Position numbers and translations under genes: made by a program | Part shown: positions 9,936 to 21,062 of the stretch, piece by piece | Position numbering within the stretch: the first letter of the stretch is position 1 | Layout: each line of letters begins with the position of its first letter | The notes under the pieces: model-generated | What the model was told of the DNA's origin: nothing | What the model saw: only the letters and a program-made list of their open reading frames with translations | Database searches by the model: none | NCBI GenBank assembly: GCA_001179505.1 | Contig: CDMY01000521.1 | Location: 26,188-59,563, forward strand | Length of the DNA: 33,376 nt | Reading direction: 5' to 3' | DNA from: Vitrella brassicaformis | Taxonomy: Eukaryota > Sar > Vitrellaceae

Positions 9936-11288
9936 ATGCTCATCCCCCCCGGTGCGTTAGCCCAAGCGGTAGCGGACCGGCCTCACCTGGTGGATGTGAT
10001 GCCAGATATGAGCTGGCTGTGGAGGCCGCGACGCCGCCGCTCTTCTTATGGCCGGGTCAAGGATGATGCCGAGCTGTCAGTCGTCGTCACGGGCAGCAAT
10101 GCCGCTGCCGTCGATGAGGAGAATGTGCTGCCTCTCATCCTCCCGCATCTCCCTGTTGACGAACTGGTGAGGGCCCGGGCGGTGAGCAAGGCCTATGGCA
10201 CGGACCTCGTGGACGAGGCCGCCTTCTTGCGGCGCATCGACTCATCTCTCGCTCAGCAGAAGCTCACCGGCCTCATTGACGTGGAGAGGCACCGCACTAT
10301 CGACCTTCCCGAGCCCCTCTCCCGCCTTCACTACCTCTCTCGATGCGCCTACGTCCTGGAGCAGGCAGGGCCACGGATGAATGCGCTCATCCGACTGGCG
10401 AGCGGCTCCCAGATGATTGATCAGCTGCCCCTGGTGCTGACGGCCGAGTCCGTGCTGGCGCTTGTGCCGGATAAGGAGACATTCAATCAGCTGCCGGCAG
10501 CCATGGCCATCTACAAAGCTATCGGCCCTCTCCTCTGCCGTGAGGATAGAGAGAACGGCACGACGACTACGATGGCGCTGCAGACAGGGGAGCGCGAGTC
10601 GGTCGAGCTTCACCCCAGCGGCTGCGCGCGAGGGTGCACTAACTTCATCTTCGTGATCTCCTACATCCTCGTGATCATGATCGGCAGTCCAGCGCTTGCT
10701 GTCATCCTGGACCCCGACCCTGACCCACAGATGCAGCAGCTGACGCTGGAAGACCGCTGTCTCGTGCTGCTCTTCGTGCTCGTGGCGTGGACACTCTGCT
10801 TCAGCGTCTGCATTGCGGCTTGTGCGTGCGAGGACTGGTACACCGCACGCCGCCCAGTGCTGTGTGGCACCATCAACGGGCTGCGGTTCCGGACAGCCTT
10901 TAAGGAGGAGCTCTCTCGGGGTCACCCATACCTGAAGACCTTCAGCGAGAGCGACCCGCTCGTCGTTTCCCAAAGCCGGACGCATCCATCCTTCTCGTCA
11001 TTCGCCCTGTATGCCCTGATGACGGTGGCGGCGGAGCAGCTGACAAAGGTGGTTGACGCGGAGCTGGAACGGGAACGTTATCTCCCCCACGACACCCTCA
11101 CCGACACCAGCGCAGCGGAGGAGGATGTGATCGTCATCGAGTGGCGAAAGGACGGGCTGGAGACGAGTGCGACCGACTGCAAACGGGCGGTGGTCGTGGT
11201 GCTGCTGAATGAGGGGGGCGATGGGGCTGCGGTGGCTTCTGGTCCGAGAGCGCCCGAAGATACCTTGGACGGACATCATACACCATGA
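9936..11288 (+). CDS. F-box-like protein with two membrane segments
   Basis: One uninterrupted frame of 450 residues from the ATG at 9936; an in-frame ATG at 9999 is an alternative. Residues about 62-100 (ENVLPLILPHLPVDELVRAR, then AVSKAY) resemble an F-box: LP..I...LP..EL.RAR.V.K.Y. F-boxes bind Skp1 in SCF ubiquitin ligases. A helical region follows, and then two hydrophobic segments at about 236-258 (FIFVISYILVIMIG) and 275-297 (CLVLLFVLVAWTLCF), separated by a short acidic loop (DPDPDP). The C-terminal part is soluble and mixed charge. A membrane-anchored F-box protein is plausible but unusual. The F-box match is only moderate; without it this is an unknown membrane protein. It is intronless, unlike almost all its neighbours. 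Confidence 0.68.
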   Translation: MLIPPGALAQAVADRPHLVDVMPDMSWLWRPRRRRSSYGRVKDDAELSVVVTGSNAAAVDEENVLPLILPHLPVDELVRARAVSKAYGTDLVDEAAFLRRIDSSLAQQKLTGLIDVERHRTIDLPEPLSRLHYLSRCAYVLEQAGPRMNALIRLASGSQMIDQLPLVLTAESVLALVPDKETFNQLPAAMAIYKAIGPLLCREDRENGTTTTMALQTGERESVELHPSGCARGCTNFIFVISYILVIMIGSPALAVILDPDPDPQMQQLTLEDRCLVLLFVLVAWTLCFSVCIAACACEDWYTARRPVLCGTINGLRFRTAFKEELSRGHPYLKTFSESDPLVVSQSRTHPSFSSFALYALMTVAAEQLTKVVDAELERERYLPHDTLTDTSAAEEDVIVIEWRKDGLETSATDCKRAVVVVLLNEGGDGAAVASGPRAPEDTLDGHHTP

Positions 11289-11642
11289 AATTGCTCTGCA
11301 GATCGATTGCGGACGTCATGGACGATAGGCTTATGCTCGACCGCAGACGCCGGCCCGCTGGCATCACACTCTTGTAGCTTCCATTCGATGACTGCCCCGG
11401 CTCGCCCCCGTCCACCACCGCTGGACCGATTGATGAATACTGCTCCTTTTTGACTGTCTCGCTCCTTGCTGAAGTCTCACAGAACTGCAATGCGTCTTTG
11501 TGTGTGCCGCGATGTGTTGACCCTGAACAATACTGAGTCATCAAGGGGCTCTGCGTCTCATTGAGCTGCGGTGCCCCTGCACTCCGCAATTCCCTTTCAC
11601 GACACACTCTGCCCTAAAACACTCGTAAACACTTGTCGGCTG
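11289..11642. other. Intergenic region
   Basis: About 350 bp between two co-directional plus-strand genes. No feature was recognised. Confidence 0.4.
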
Positions 11643-12288
11643 ATGGAGGACAAGAAGCGGGTCAAGGTGGCGAACCTCGCCGATGGTCTGGTCACACCCG
11701 GTAGAAAGGGCGGAACGTACCGCGATTTGCCCACCGACAAGGCCCACGACCTCTGCAAGGATCTCAAACACCCCGGTCAGAGATTGCCGGATACTCGCCT
11801 TATGGATGGATGGATGGATAGATGCATGGATTGGATGGATAGATCTGCCGGTGTCCTGGCTTGCACCTCTCTATCTTGCTGCAGAGCTCAGGTACATCGA
11901 CAAGGAGATGCTCGAGTGGCGGAAGGAGCAGGTCAAGGGCAACGCGGGGAAGGAACCACTGTTCATGGACGCCTGGAGGAAGGAGCAGTCACTGAGTACG
12001 CCCCTCCACGTCCTGGACAGCCCACACCCACACTCATCCTTTCCCTTTTTGTCCAGGGGAGGCGTGGGTGGCTCTGTCGTGGGAGGAGCAGCTACCATAC
12101 TTCGAGGAGGTCCGTCAGCGATGTGAGGCACTGGCCCACCCATGCGATGTGTGTATGTCCTTTGTCAGTATAACGAGGACCTGCAAGCGGCCGTGGAGAG
12201 GGAGAAGGCCTCATCGGCCGGGGCAGCTGCTGCTGCATCATCATCGGCCGGAGCGGCCGCTGCTGCCTCATCGAGCGGGGCCGAATAG
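11643..12288 (+). CDS. Small protein with weak HMG-box-like segment
   Basis: Exons 11643-11775, 11885-11995, 12057-12109 and 12169-12288 give 138 residues. The first two introns (109 and 61 nt) have matching phase 1. The third is ambiguous: GAG|GTCCGT at 12110 gives a 59-nt intron, while using the GTGTGT at 12149 would give only 20 nt. With the longer intron the sequence AWVALSWEEQLPYFEEYNED resembles the second half of an HMG box (W.ALS.EE..PY...). The region before it (YIDKEMLEWRKEQVKG) is helical and charged but does not give a clear HMG first helix. The tail is Ala/Ser-rich (AAAAASSSAG repeated) and ends in GAE. A (GGAT)n run lies in intron 1. The domain assignment is a suggestion only. 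Confidence 0.55.
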
Positions 12289-12618
12289 ATGGTGGATACC
12301 CACTCATAGCTGCAGTACATGCGCCGTTGATTGCGACAGTTCATGGCTTAGCGATCGATACATGTACATGTACATGTATGTGTGGACACGAATCATCAGT
12401 CAATATTCTCTACTGCTCTGCCGTGTGTGTCTTGGCACGCCGCATCGCTCTATCTAAGAACGCCATATCACACACCGTCCATCTATCCGTCCATCCATCC
12501 ATCCATCTGCATGGCATCCTATCCTCCCTCATCCATCCAGCCGCCCCCCTTCCTCACCAATCTACTTCTACATCTACACGACCACCCCACCGCATCCCAC
12601 ACATCGCCTCCTCAGACT
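12289..12618. other. Intergenic region between convergent genes
   Basis: Contains a self-complementary run of TACATG units at 12359-12378 and a (CATC)n run at about 12485-12510. No gene was recognised. Confidence 0.45.
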
Positions 12619-13761
12619 CTATACCTGCCCGCCCCGTTTGAGCTCACGCCGCCTGCGGCGCTCCTCACGCTCCCCCGGCAGCGACGTGACATGATCCTGG
12701 CAGCGGAGGACACCAACAGTGGACCTCTGTATTGGGAGGGCGTCGAAGGAGGGCACCACGCCGGGCGTCGCTCGTGTCGTCTTGCGGAGGTGATCCGCTG
12801 CCCGCTCTTCCTTCGTCTCGTCGCCCTCCTCGTCACCCGCCATCTCGTCGTCCTCCTCGTCCTCATCGCCATCATCCATCGGCTCGTCCTCATCATCGCT
12901 GTCGTCATCGTCACCATCGTTGTCATCGTCCCCGTACACAGCTTCCTCCTGAAGCGATACCGATTGACCCATGTGAGTGATGCGGGCCGGACACCCACAC
13001 ATCCAGCACACACACATTAGGTAGGGAGGAGAAGGGATGAGCAGTCAATGTGTGGGGGGCCGTGTGGATGTGGTGATGTGTCACCTTGCCGCGCTCCTTG
13101 ATGCCTTTCTTCTTCCTCTTGGGGGGCTGGGGCTCCTCCTCCATGCCAGACACACTGTCACTGTCCTCTCCATCACACATCTGCCGGTGCAGACGTCACA
13201 GACACCCACACATCCAGCACACACACATAAGGTAGGGAGGAGAAGGGATGAGCAGTCAATGTGTGGGGGGCCGTGTGGATGTGGTGATGTGTCACCTTGC
13301 CGCGCTCCTTGATGCCTTTCTTCTTCCTCTTGGGGGGCTGGGGCTCCTCCTCCATGCCAGACACACTGTCACTGTCCTCTCCATCACACATCTGCCGGTG
13401 CAGACATCACAGACACCCACACATCCAGCACACACACATAAGGTAGGGAGAGGGAGACACGGCGGAGGTGTGAGGTCTCCTCCACCCTTTTCTCGCACGG
13501 CGGAGGGTGGTGCTTAACACAAGTGAGAGGGAGGTGGAGGTTGGGTGGACACTGGACGAGCGCTTTCCCGCCACCATTCTTGCAATGCGGCAGCTGCTGA
13601 GGCAATGGCAGCTCGAAGATGCAATACTGAGCACGACCCAGGGCACGACGTGAGCGTGTGCGTGGATGCGTGTTGACAGCGACCGATAGCCGCTCGGCTG
13701 GCTTGAGACGATACGTGCTCCAGATGAGTGATGGATCATGAAACCGGTGTGCATCCGCCAT
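12619..13761 (-). CDS. Acidic/basic nuclear-type protein with duplicated exon
   Basis: Exons 13761-13486, 13391-13296, 13180-13085 and 12948-12619 give 265 residues. Exons 2 and 3 are 96-nt copies that encode identical 32-residue peptides (MCDGEDSDSVSGMEEEPQPP then KRKKKGIKERGK), both phase 0-0, so both can be spliced in frame. Exon 1 encodes a Pro/His/Cys-containing domain (CIFELPLPQQLPHC, LTCVKHHPPPCEKR) that is unfamiliar. The last exon starts with a long Asp/Glu run (GDDDNDGDDDDSDDEDE) and ends basic (EREERRRRRELKR). The NLS-like KRKKK plus the acidic run suggest a chromatin, nucleolar or histone-binding role; this is inference. The exon 1 donor could instead be CGT|GTCTCC at 13458, also in frame. 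The start ATG at 13761 is the first in its frame. The gene is divergent from the ABCA gene. Confidence 0.65.
12990..13450. repeat. Tandem duplication, 211-bp unit, about 2.2 copies
   Basis: Units lie at 12990-13200 and 13201-13411, with a partial third copy at 13412-13450. The full units differ at only about two positions (13018 versus 13229, and 13195 versus 13406). Each unit carries one complete 96-nt exon plus flanking intron sequence. Confidence 0.95.
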
Positions 13762-14087
13762 CCACAATGAGAGCCATCCATTCGCTCAATGCCGGGGTTC
13801 GGTCACAAACAAGATTGATGGGGCAAAGGAACGCAGCCATTGCAACTGATATGCCGAACGCAAGCGGGGGCTCAACTCACTCAAGCAGTGCCGCGTGCCA
13901 CTCTCAAAACTCTCATATTCCGAATGCGGTCGCTTGTGGCCAGGATCTGCGAGCTGTGTCGCAGCGTGCGAGCTCAACCAAACAACACGCACGTGAAGCG
14001 GTCCATCCTTTCACTACCCTTAACCAATCGGGTCGCCGGACTTGCATGAACCTGTTTGGTCCTCGATTCCTTCGCGGGAGCAGCAGG
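13762..14087. promoter_or_regulatory. Upstream region of divergent acidic-protein and ABCA genes
   Basis: The plus-strand frame is open across this stretch with ATGs at 13731 and 14046, so the ABCA protein could begin earlier. The composition is less ordered than the conserved part, and I treat it as leader/promoter. No motif was identified. Confidence 0.35.
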
Positions 14088-17000
14088 ATGTCGAATGAAG
14101 CATCAGCCCATCTCATTCAGCCCATGGAGGTCGACGACAGCTCCCCCTCTCCCCGACCGCCCTCCCGTCCCGCCACATCCTCGTGGCGCATTCTCTTGCC
14201 CATCATCATGTGGAAGCACTGGCTCGTCCGCAAGCGCAAGAGTCAGCAGCTCCGCAACCTCATCTATCAGACCGTCTTCTGGACTGGCATCATTGCGCTG
14301 GCAAAGCTGACGGCACCAGACACCACTTATGTCGAGAGGCGAGCGCCGTGGGACGAGCATGCGGCCTTCAGGAGGCTGCTGGAGGTGCCCACGGCCTCCC
14401 ATGTCAACCGGACGATCCTGGTGGGGAGGGCAGCGGGGGTGTGCGAGGATGATGCGTATCGGCTGATGAATCTGACGGCCTCGCTGCTGACGAGCCAGCT
14501 GGACAAGTATGGCTATGACATCGATGTGAGCAGCCACGTTCTGCACGTCGAGTCGAATGCGATGCTCCAGGCGGCCATGAGGACCGACTTCGAGAGCTAC
14601 TGGTGTGGTCTGCTAGTGAAGCGAATCGACCCCACTGCCGATGTCTACGACATCTCCATCCGCTTCTATTCCAACGAGGTGCCTGACACGTCGGCAAAGG
14701 TCGTCAGCGACCCCACCCAGTGCCGCAAGTACTTGAAGCCTCTCTTTGCCCAGCAGAAGGGCGTGCACACGACGTTCACTCAGTGCATCGCCCTGCAGTA
14801 CCAGCGGCAGGGGTTCCTGGACATCCAGACGGCCGTCAGCCGGGCGGCCATGCGGATGAGCGCTGCTGCTGCTGAGGATGACCATAGCAACGGCAGTGAG
14901 GCCAGTGGGGAGGCGTCGTCTCGTTCCCCATCTGTTTCCTTCTCTCTGGTGAATGGAGGGCGGAGTTCCCATGAGTCATCCGATGATGCTGACGACTGGG
15001 TGGTGGAGGATCCGGCGGCGGGCGATGCCACTGCTGTTGACGATGAGAGCGAGCGGGTGACGATCTCGTATGCACTGGACATGTTTCCGCAGCACGCGTT
15101 GACAATTAGCGGGCTGAAGCTCTCGGGTCTGCAGAACTTCGCCCCCCTTTATCTGATACTGAGCTTTCTGACTCTCTTCACCTATGTGGTTTATGACGTC
15201 GTGACGGAGAAGGAAAACAAGTAGGACAGCGAGAATGGAATGGGGACATAGATGTACAGGCATGGATGGTTCCCCTGCCTGTGCGCAGGTTGAAGGAGAT
15301 GATGCGAATGATGGGCCTGTCCACGCCTCTGTTCTGGCTGTCCTGGACGCTCACATACGGCGTCTTCAACGCCCTGCTCGCACTCATCGCCGTCGCGGTG
15401 TCCTACCTCAGCGGCGTCTTCGGCCCCCGCCCCTCTGTCTTGCTGCTGTTCCTGCTCTTTTATCTATACGCCATGTCCCTGGTCACCTTCGCCTTCCTGG
15501 TGAGCGTGTTCTTCAACAAGGCCAGGGGGGCCTCGGTGGTGGGCTACTTCACCAGCATTGTGCTCAACCTGGTGGCCATACCCATCAACTCGGTCTGGAG
15601 GGACAGCCTCGGCTTTGCGAGCAGAGTGGTGGTAAGCAGGCACGGAGGGAGGCGAGTGTAGGTGGTGGGGTCCATGCACATCCCTTTCTCTCTCTCTCTG
15701 TGTGTGTGTGTGTGTGTGTGTGTGAATGTGGGTCAGCTATCGTCGCTTTCGACTGTGTCCTTCTCCATGGGCACGTACGACGCCCTCACAATGTCGGCGC
15801 AAGGTCAGCAGACACACAACTGAAGCAACTGACACACGTCACGCCTTCATCTACCCCGTCTCTCCCTCCCTTGCCTACCTGCAGGTGGTGCGACCTTCTC
15901 CAACATGTTCCACCCCCACACAACTGTCGGCCTGTCGGTCGTCATGCTCCTCATCGACACCCTCGTCTACCTTCTTCTCGCGGCCTATTTGGACCAGGTG
16001 GTGCCGCAGGACATCGGCACCACCAAGCCATGGCACTTCCCTGTCACATGGTGGTGGGCCAGGGGAGGGCTGTGCGGCCGACGGAGGGAGGCGAGGGAGG
16101 TGCGGGAGGTGACCAGGCAGGGCGGCCGTGGCGTGGCCATCGAGATTATGGGCCTGAGGAAGGAGTTCCCTGCCACATGTAGGCCTTGTCCCATCAAGAT
16201 CGATTGAATGGGTGGGGGATGGATGCTTGAGGCGTCTGCCATGTTTGTTTGTTGTCAGGGCGTGATCGGAAGAAGGTGGCGGTGGACAACCTGTCCCTGA
16301 CGCTCAACACCCACGAGGTCTTCGCGCTGCTCGGCCACAATGGGGCCGGCAAGTCGACGACCATCCACATCCTCACGGGCCTCCTGCAGCCCACATCAGG
16401 CGACGCCACCGTCTTCGGCCTCCCCCTCTCCACCCACATGGACGACATCCGCCAGCACATCTCCGTCTGCCCCCAGGAAAACATCTTCTTCGAGGACCTC
16501 ACAGTCGAGGAGCACCTGATGTTCTTCGCGGGCCTCAAGGGCATGTCGTGGCAAGAGGGGCGGCGGGAGTGGGAGCGGCTGGTGGAGAAGGTGCAGCTGG
16601 GGGACAAGCTCAAGACCATGGTCACCGACCTCAGTGGAGGGCAGAAGAGGCGACTCTGGGTGGCCATCGCACTCATGGGCAGCGCCAAAGTCGTCTTCCT
16701 TGACGAACCGACCTCAGGTACGTCTGTGTGTGAGACAGCATGACATACACGGGTCGATTCGCTCAGCCTTTTGCTCAGGGATGGACCCATTGGCCCGCCG
16801 TCAAGTGTGGCAGCTGATAGAGGAGCACAAGGCGCAGGGCCGCTGCGTCATCCTCACCACCCACCACATGGAGGAGGCCGACCTCCTGGCCGACCGCAAG
16901 GGCGTCCTCTCCAAGGGCCGACTGCAGTGCGTCGGCTCGTCCCTCTTCCTCAAGACCACGTTCGGCATCGGGTACTACCTGGAGATACAGCCCAGCCGGC

Positions 17001-20000
17001 CGCAGCAGTGCTCCACCGACCGGCTGCTCGGCTTCGTCAAGCGGCATGTGGCCGACGCTACACTGATGGAGGGAGGTGCGGGGGCGTTCCGGGACGGTTC
17101 GCCATCCCCGTCAACATCCCCATCACGAGCCACAAATGCCCGGTCAATTGCTAGCTCGCCCACATCTGCTCAACCGCCGTCATATGCCAGTGCTCGACGG
17201 CGCGGCGACATCGTGACGTTCGCCCTCCCTTTGGCGGCCGCCGACTCCTTCGCGGCTCTCCTGAAGGACCTCGAGACCAACAGGGAGGAGCTGGCCATCG
17301 ACGATTTCGGCATGTCCATGTCCTCTTTGGAGGAGATATTCTGCAAGCTTGGGGATCAGGAGGACGCCATCGAGGCCGAGGCGTCCGCCGACCAGTCCCC
17401 ACTCGCAGGTGCAGATGCGCACGCCCAGAACGGTGCTCAGCCTCCATCTTCAGAGGATGACGCGTCTCCCACGGCCACGAATGGCGGACGGAGACGGGGG
17501 CGTGGCAGCGACTACCAGGCTACCATGGTCAGGGACGAGCAGGATGATGATGCCGATGGCGCCACATCCGACGCCAGCAAGGAGGAGAGGGCGGCGGAGC
17601 AAAGGCCCAAGGGCGACCAAGGTCGGCCGCGAGGCAGCTGGTGGCAGTGCTTCCTCGCCCTGGTCGACCTGCGCCTAGCCCAGATCCGCAACAACAAGCG
17701 GCTGCTCTTCATCGAGGTCTACCTGCCCCTCTTGTTCGTCCTCTGCGGCATGTTCATGCGCCGCTCCAGCTTCCTGCGAGACGCCGGCGAGCAGGACAGC
17801 AAGTGGACGCCCCCTGCGCTCCCCGTCCTCGACTACGGCCGTGTCTTCAACGGGACGCCCATCCCCTATGCCGTCGATCCAACGATCCCTGCGACCGCAC
17901 AGGAGTCATTGCGCGGCTGGCTGGCGTCGACCAGGCTCAGCAACCAGTTCTTTGCTCTCGACGTGGCGCCACATGAGAATGAGAATGCGGATGGGAATGC
18001 GACACGAGAGAAAGACGCGATACACGCCATGCAGCAATACCTGTGGGCCCGAAGTGGCTCTTCGGACGAACGGGACTTTCACTTCTACCCCTCTGCACTA
18101 GTATTCGAGCCCTCCAGCCAACAATCCAATGCAACCGCCCCCAGCAGCGGCAATGGCGTCACTGTCCGTGTGTTGTGGAACCCCGCCGTCATCCACGGGG
18201 TGCCGTCGATGCTCGCCACGCTCAACGAGGGATGGATGCGATACCAGGCCGACACCAAACGCGCCAGCAACGACCGGGCTCTGTGGCTGCTACAGCTACC
18301 GAGGCTGAGTACGAGGGAGCGGCGGAGACTGGCCAGGATGCTCGCCCACCCCTTTCGATCGGCGTTTTCGATGCGCCTATGGGGCAACCGGCGGCTGGTC
18401 AAGAGGCGGATGGGTGCGACAGAGGGGCAACAGCAGGGGGGAGGGACGGAGGCGCCGGCCCCCCCATCTCCCACTTTGTCCATCACGAGCGAGCCGGTGC
18501 CGACCCCGTACGTGGAGATCTCCCCCAGGATGCTCAGCTTCCTGCTGCTCGTGGGCATTGGCCTGCTGCTCGTGCCAAATGGGTTCGCTGTCCAGGCCGT
18601 GGCTGACAGAGAGCTGGGCGGCAAGCATTCCCTCTTCGTGGCGGGGCTGCCCATCCCCCTGTACTGGCTGGGCACCTGGTTCGTCCACTACATCATCATG
18701 CTGACGATCGCGTGTGCGATGCTCGCCATGGTGGCCTCCTTCCGCCTGGATTTCTTCCAGGGTGTGGCGCTGTGGGTGTTCGCGGCGGGCCTGCTGCTCT
18801 ACTCGAGCAGCACCCTCTTCTACGCGTACGTGGCGTCGTTCATCTTCCCGACACGCGACGCGCTGATGAAGTACTTCCCGCTGCTCAACCATTCCCTCGG
18901 CGTGTTCCCCCTGATGATTGTGGCGGTCACGCAGCAGTTCCCCGGCGGGCAGCACGTCGGCCACGCCATGCACGTGTGGGTGTCCTTCCTCTCGCCCCCA
19001 TACACACTGCTGGGCCTGATGCTCTACCTCATGCTTATCGGTCTGGAGGCCAACTTCCTGAACGTGCAGCCGACACTCGTCGACTACCTCGAATTTGACA
19101 ACTACGCGGCCTACCCCCTCCTGGCCATGCTCGTGCACAATGTGGCGCTGTTCGTCCTGCTGGCCGTCTTCGAGTATCGGTCCTACAACAGGGCCAACAC
19201 CATGATGACCACCAAGGCGCAGCACCTGCTCCGCTTCTTTCAGCAGACCGCCGCTGCAGCCACAGCCACAGCCACAGCCGCAGAGAGGGAAGACGCCCAG
19301 GTGACCGATGAAGACGTCACCAAGGAGGAGGCGGACGTCGCAAGATGGGTGGAGCGGTTCGCTTCCCCGTCTCCCCCCCGGCCAGAGGACCACCCCCCAC
19401 TGATCCTCTTACACGACCTGCATCACGTCTATGTGCCCAAGATCACCACATCCCCACCAAAGTGGGCGGTCCGGGGGCTGTCCTTCTCTGTGGGGCGGGG
19501 GGAGGTCTTCGGCCTCCTCGGCCCCAACGGCGCGGGCAAGACGACCACGATCAGCCTGCTGACGGCGCAGGTGCGGCCGCCCACTGCTGGCGGGGGCTAC
19601 CTCGGGGGCCATAACATCCGCACCTCCATCAGCAAGGCGTTCCCGCAGCTGGGCGTCTGTCCGCAGTTCGATGCGTGCACACGTGACATCACTGTGGTCG
19701 AGCAGCTGCGGGTGTTTGCGAGGATCAAGGGGGTGCCGCAGAGGGAGCTGGAGGGGCGCGTTTCTGAGGCGCTCCGCGAGATGGGCATCCTCGAGGACGC
19801 TCACAAGGTCATCCACAAATGCAGCGGAGGGACCAGGTACGCACACACGCGCATATCCACACACCCTTTTCCATGTCTCTCTCTCTCTCTCTCTCTCCAT
19901 CCATCCATCCATCAGGCGTCGGTTGAGTGTGGCGATCGCCTTCATGGGTGGTCCAGACATAGTCATCCTGGACGAGCCTTCGTCCGGAATGGACCCCCAG

Positions 20001-20606
20001 GGCCGCCGCCGGCTCTGGTCCGCCATCCAGCGGCTCGCCAGGTGCCGCACCCATCCCCCCGCCATCCTCCTTACCACCCACTCGATGGAGGAGGCCGACG
20101 CCCTCTGCACCCGGCTGGGCATCATGGTCAATGGCCGGCTGCACTGCCTGGGGTCTTCTCTCAGCATCAAGGGCAGATACGGCCAGGCGTACAAGCTGGA
20201 GATCCAGGGGGAGGAGGAGAGCGATAGAGGGGGAGGGGGAGGGGGAGAGGACGGCTGGTTCGCCCGTGTGGACGGCATGGTGCGTGCGGAGCTGTCGGGC
20301 GAGGCCGTGCTCAAGGACCGGTTCGGCCGGCGACTGCTTTACGAGATACCCTTCTCTGCACGAGCACGGCGAGGGCAGCTGGGGGGCATGTTCCAGGTGC
20401 TGCAGGAGAGGAAGGCCGCCCTGCGGATACGCGAGTACTCGCTGTCGCAGCCGACACTCGAGCAGGTCTTCATCCGCTTTGCCAACAGGCAGCAGCAGCT
20501 GGAACAGCAAGATGTTACCTTCGCGCAGCCGCCCAGCATGTGGACAAGGATGACAGGGGGCGGCGGCGGCAGCTCAGTGGCCCCGGTGGCTGTGCAGCCG
20601 CAGTGA
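14088..20606 (+). CDS. ABC transporter, subfamily A, full-length
   Basis: Exons 14088-15220, 15289-15631, 15737-15803, 15885-16178, 16259-16717, 16779-19836 and 19916-20606; all phases agree, about 2014 residues. The layout is TMD1-NBD1-TMD2-NBD2, the ABCA architecture of lipid exporters. TMD1 has a first helix near residues 55-75, a large extracellular loop to about 345, then a helix cluster beginning after EKENKLKEMMRMMGLS, a typical ABCA motif. NBD1 has Walker A GHNGAGKST (about 638), Q-loop CPQENIFF, signature LSGGQKRR, Walker B VVFLDEPTSGMDP and H-loop TTHHMEEAD. NBD2 has GPNGAGKTT (about 1679), CPQFDACT, signature CSGGTRRRLS, IVILDEPSSGMDP and TTHSMEEAD. All catalytic residues look intact, so both ATPase sites should be active. 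A Ser/Pro-rich acidic linker lies after NBD1. The start is uncertain (ATGs at 13731, 14046 or 14088). The specific lipid substrate cannot be told. Confidence 0.93.
15686..15724 (+). repeat. (CT)n(TG)n microsatellite inside ABCA intron 2
   Basis: A CT run changes to a TG run of about 13 units ending 12 nt before the acceptor AG at 15735-15736. It occupies the place of the polypyrimidine tract. Confidence 0.85.
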
Positions 20607-21062
20607 GGGGCAGAGGAGCGCCTGATGGCATGGATTGATGAAGGCAGGGCAGGGCAATCTTTTTTCCCCCACCCCATCCCACCCCGTTGTAGATGTCCGC
20701 ACAGCAAGCTTCACGAATGAATGATTTTTGCCATCGGACGGCAGTGAGTCAGGACTGAGTAGCGAGGGATGCATGTCGTGCCTACTGTACAGCTCGCCCT
20801 GTGTCGCTTTTACAACAATCGCGTGGATTCAGAAGGATCGGTCGGTCGGCATTTCGTCAGTCAGAAGGCGAAGAGCTTGACGTCACGAGTCAGGGCGACA
20901 CGATACGCATCCACCACACGCAATGCACATCGAGGCCCGTCCTTTGAAACCACTCACACGCACGTATCTGTCGCATCACGGCAGTGAACGCGCCGCGCAC
21001 ACACCACACACCACACCCGCCACACACAGGCAAGGCGCGCGGGAGGGCATCCATCCATCCAT
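20607..21062. other. Intergenic region between convergent genes
   Basis: This is the 3' flank of the ABCA and eS31 genes. I see no open frame with coding character and no RNA gene. Confidence 0.5.

Noticed and set aside
9951-10020. tRNA-like A-box sequence TAGCCCAAGCGG
   Set aside because: No matching B-box or acceptor-stem pairing was found; it lies in the coding frame of the F-box-like gene.
13728-14087. Extended N-terminus of the ABCA protein
   Set aside because: Open, but Ser/His/Gln-rich without a clear signal, and its start overlaps the divergent gene's start; kept only as an alternative.
18377-19393. Long minus-strand frame opposite the ABCA gene
   Set aside because: A shadow of the highly GC-biased coding strand; the His/Glu/Val-rich composition is typical of antisense frames.
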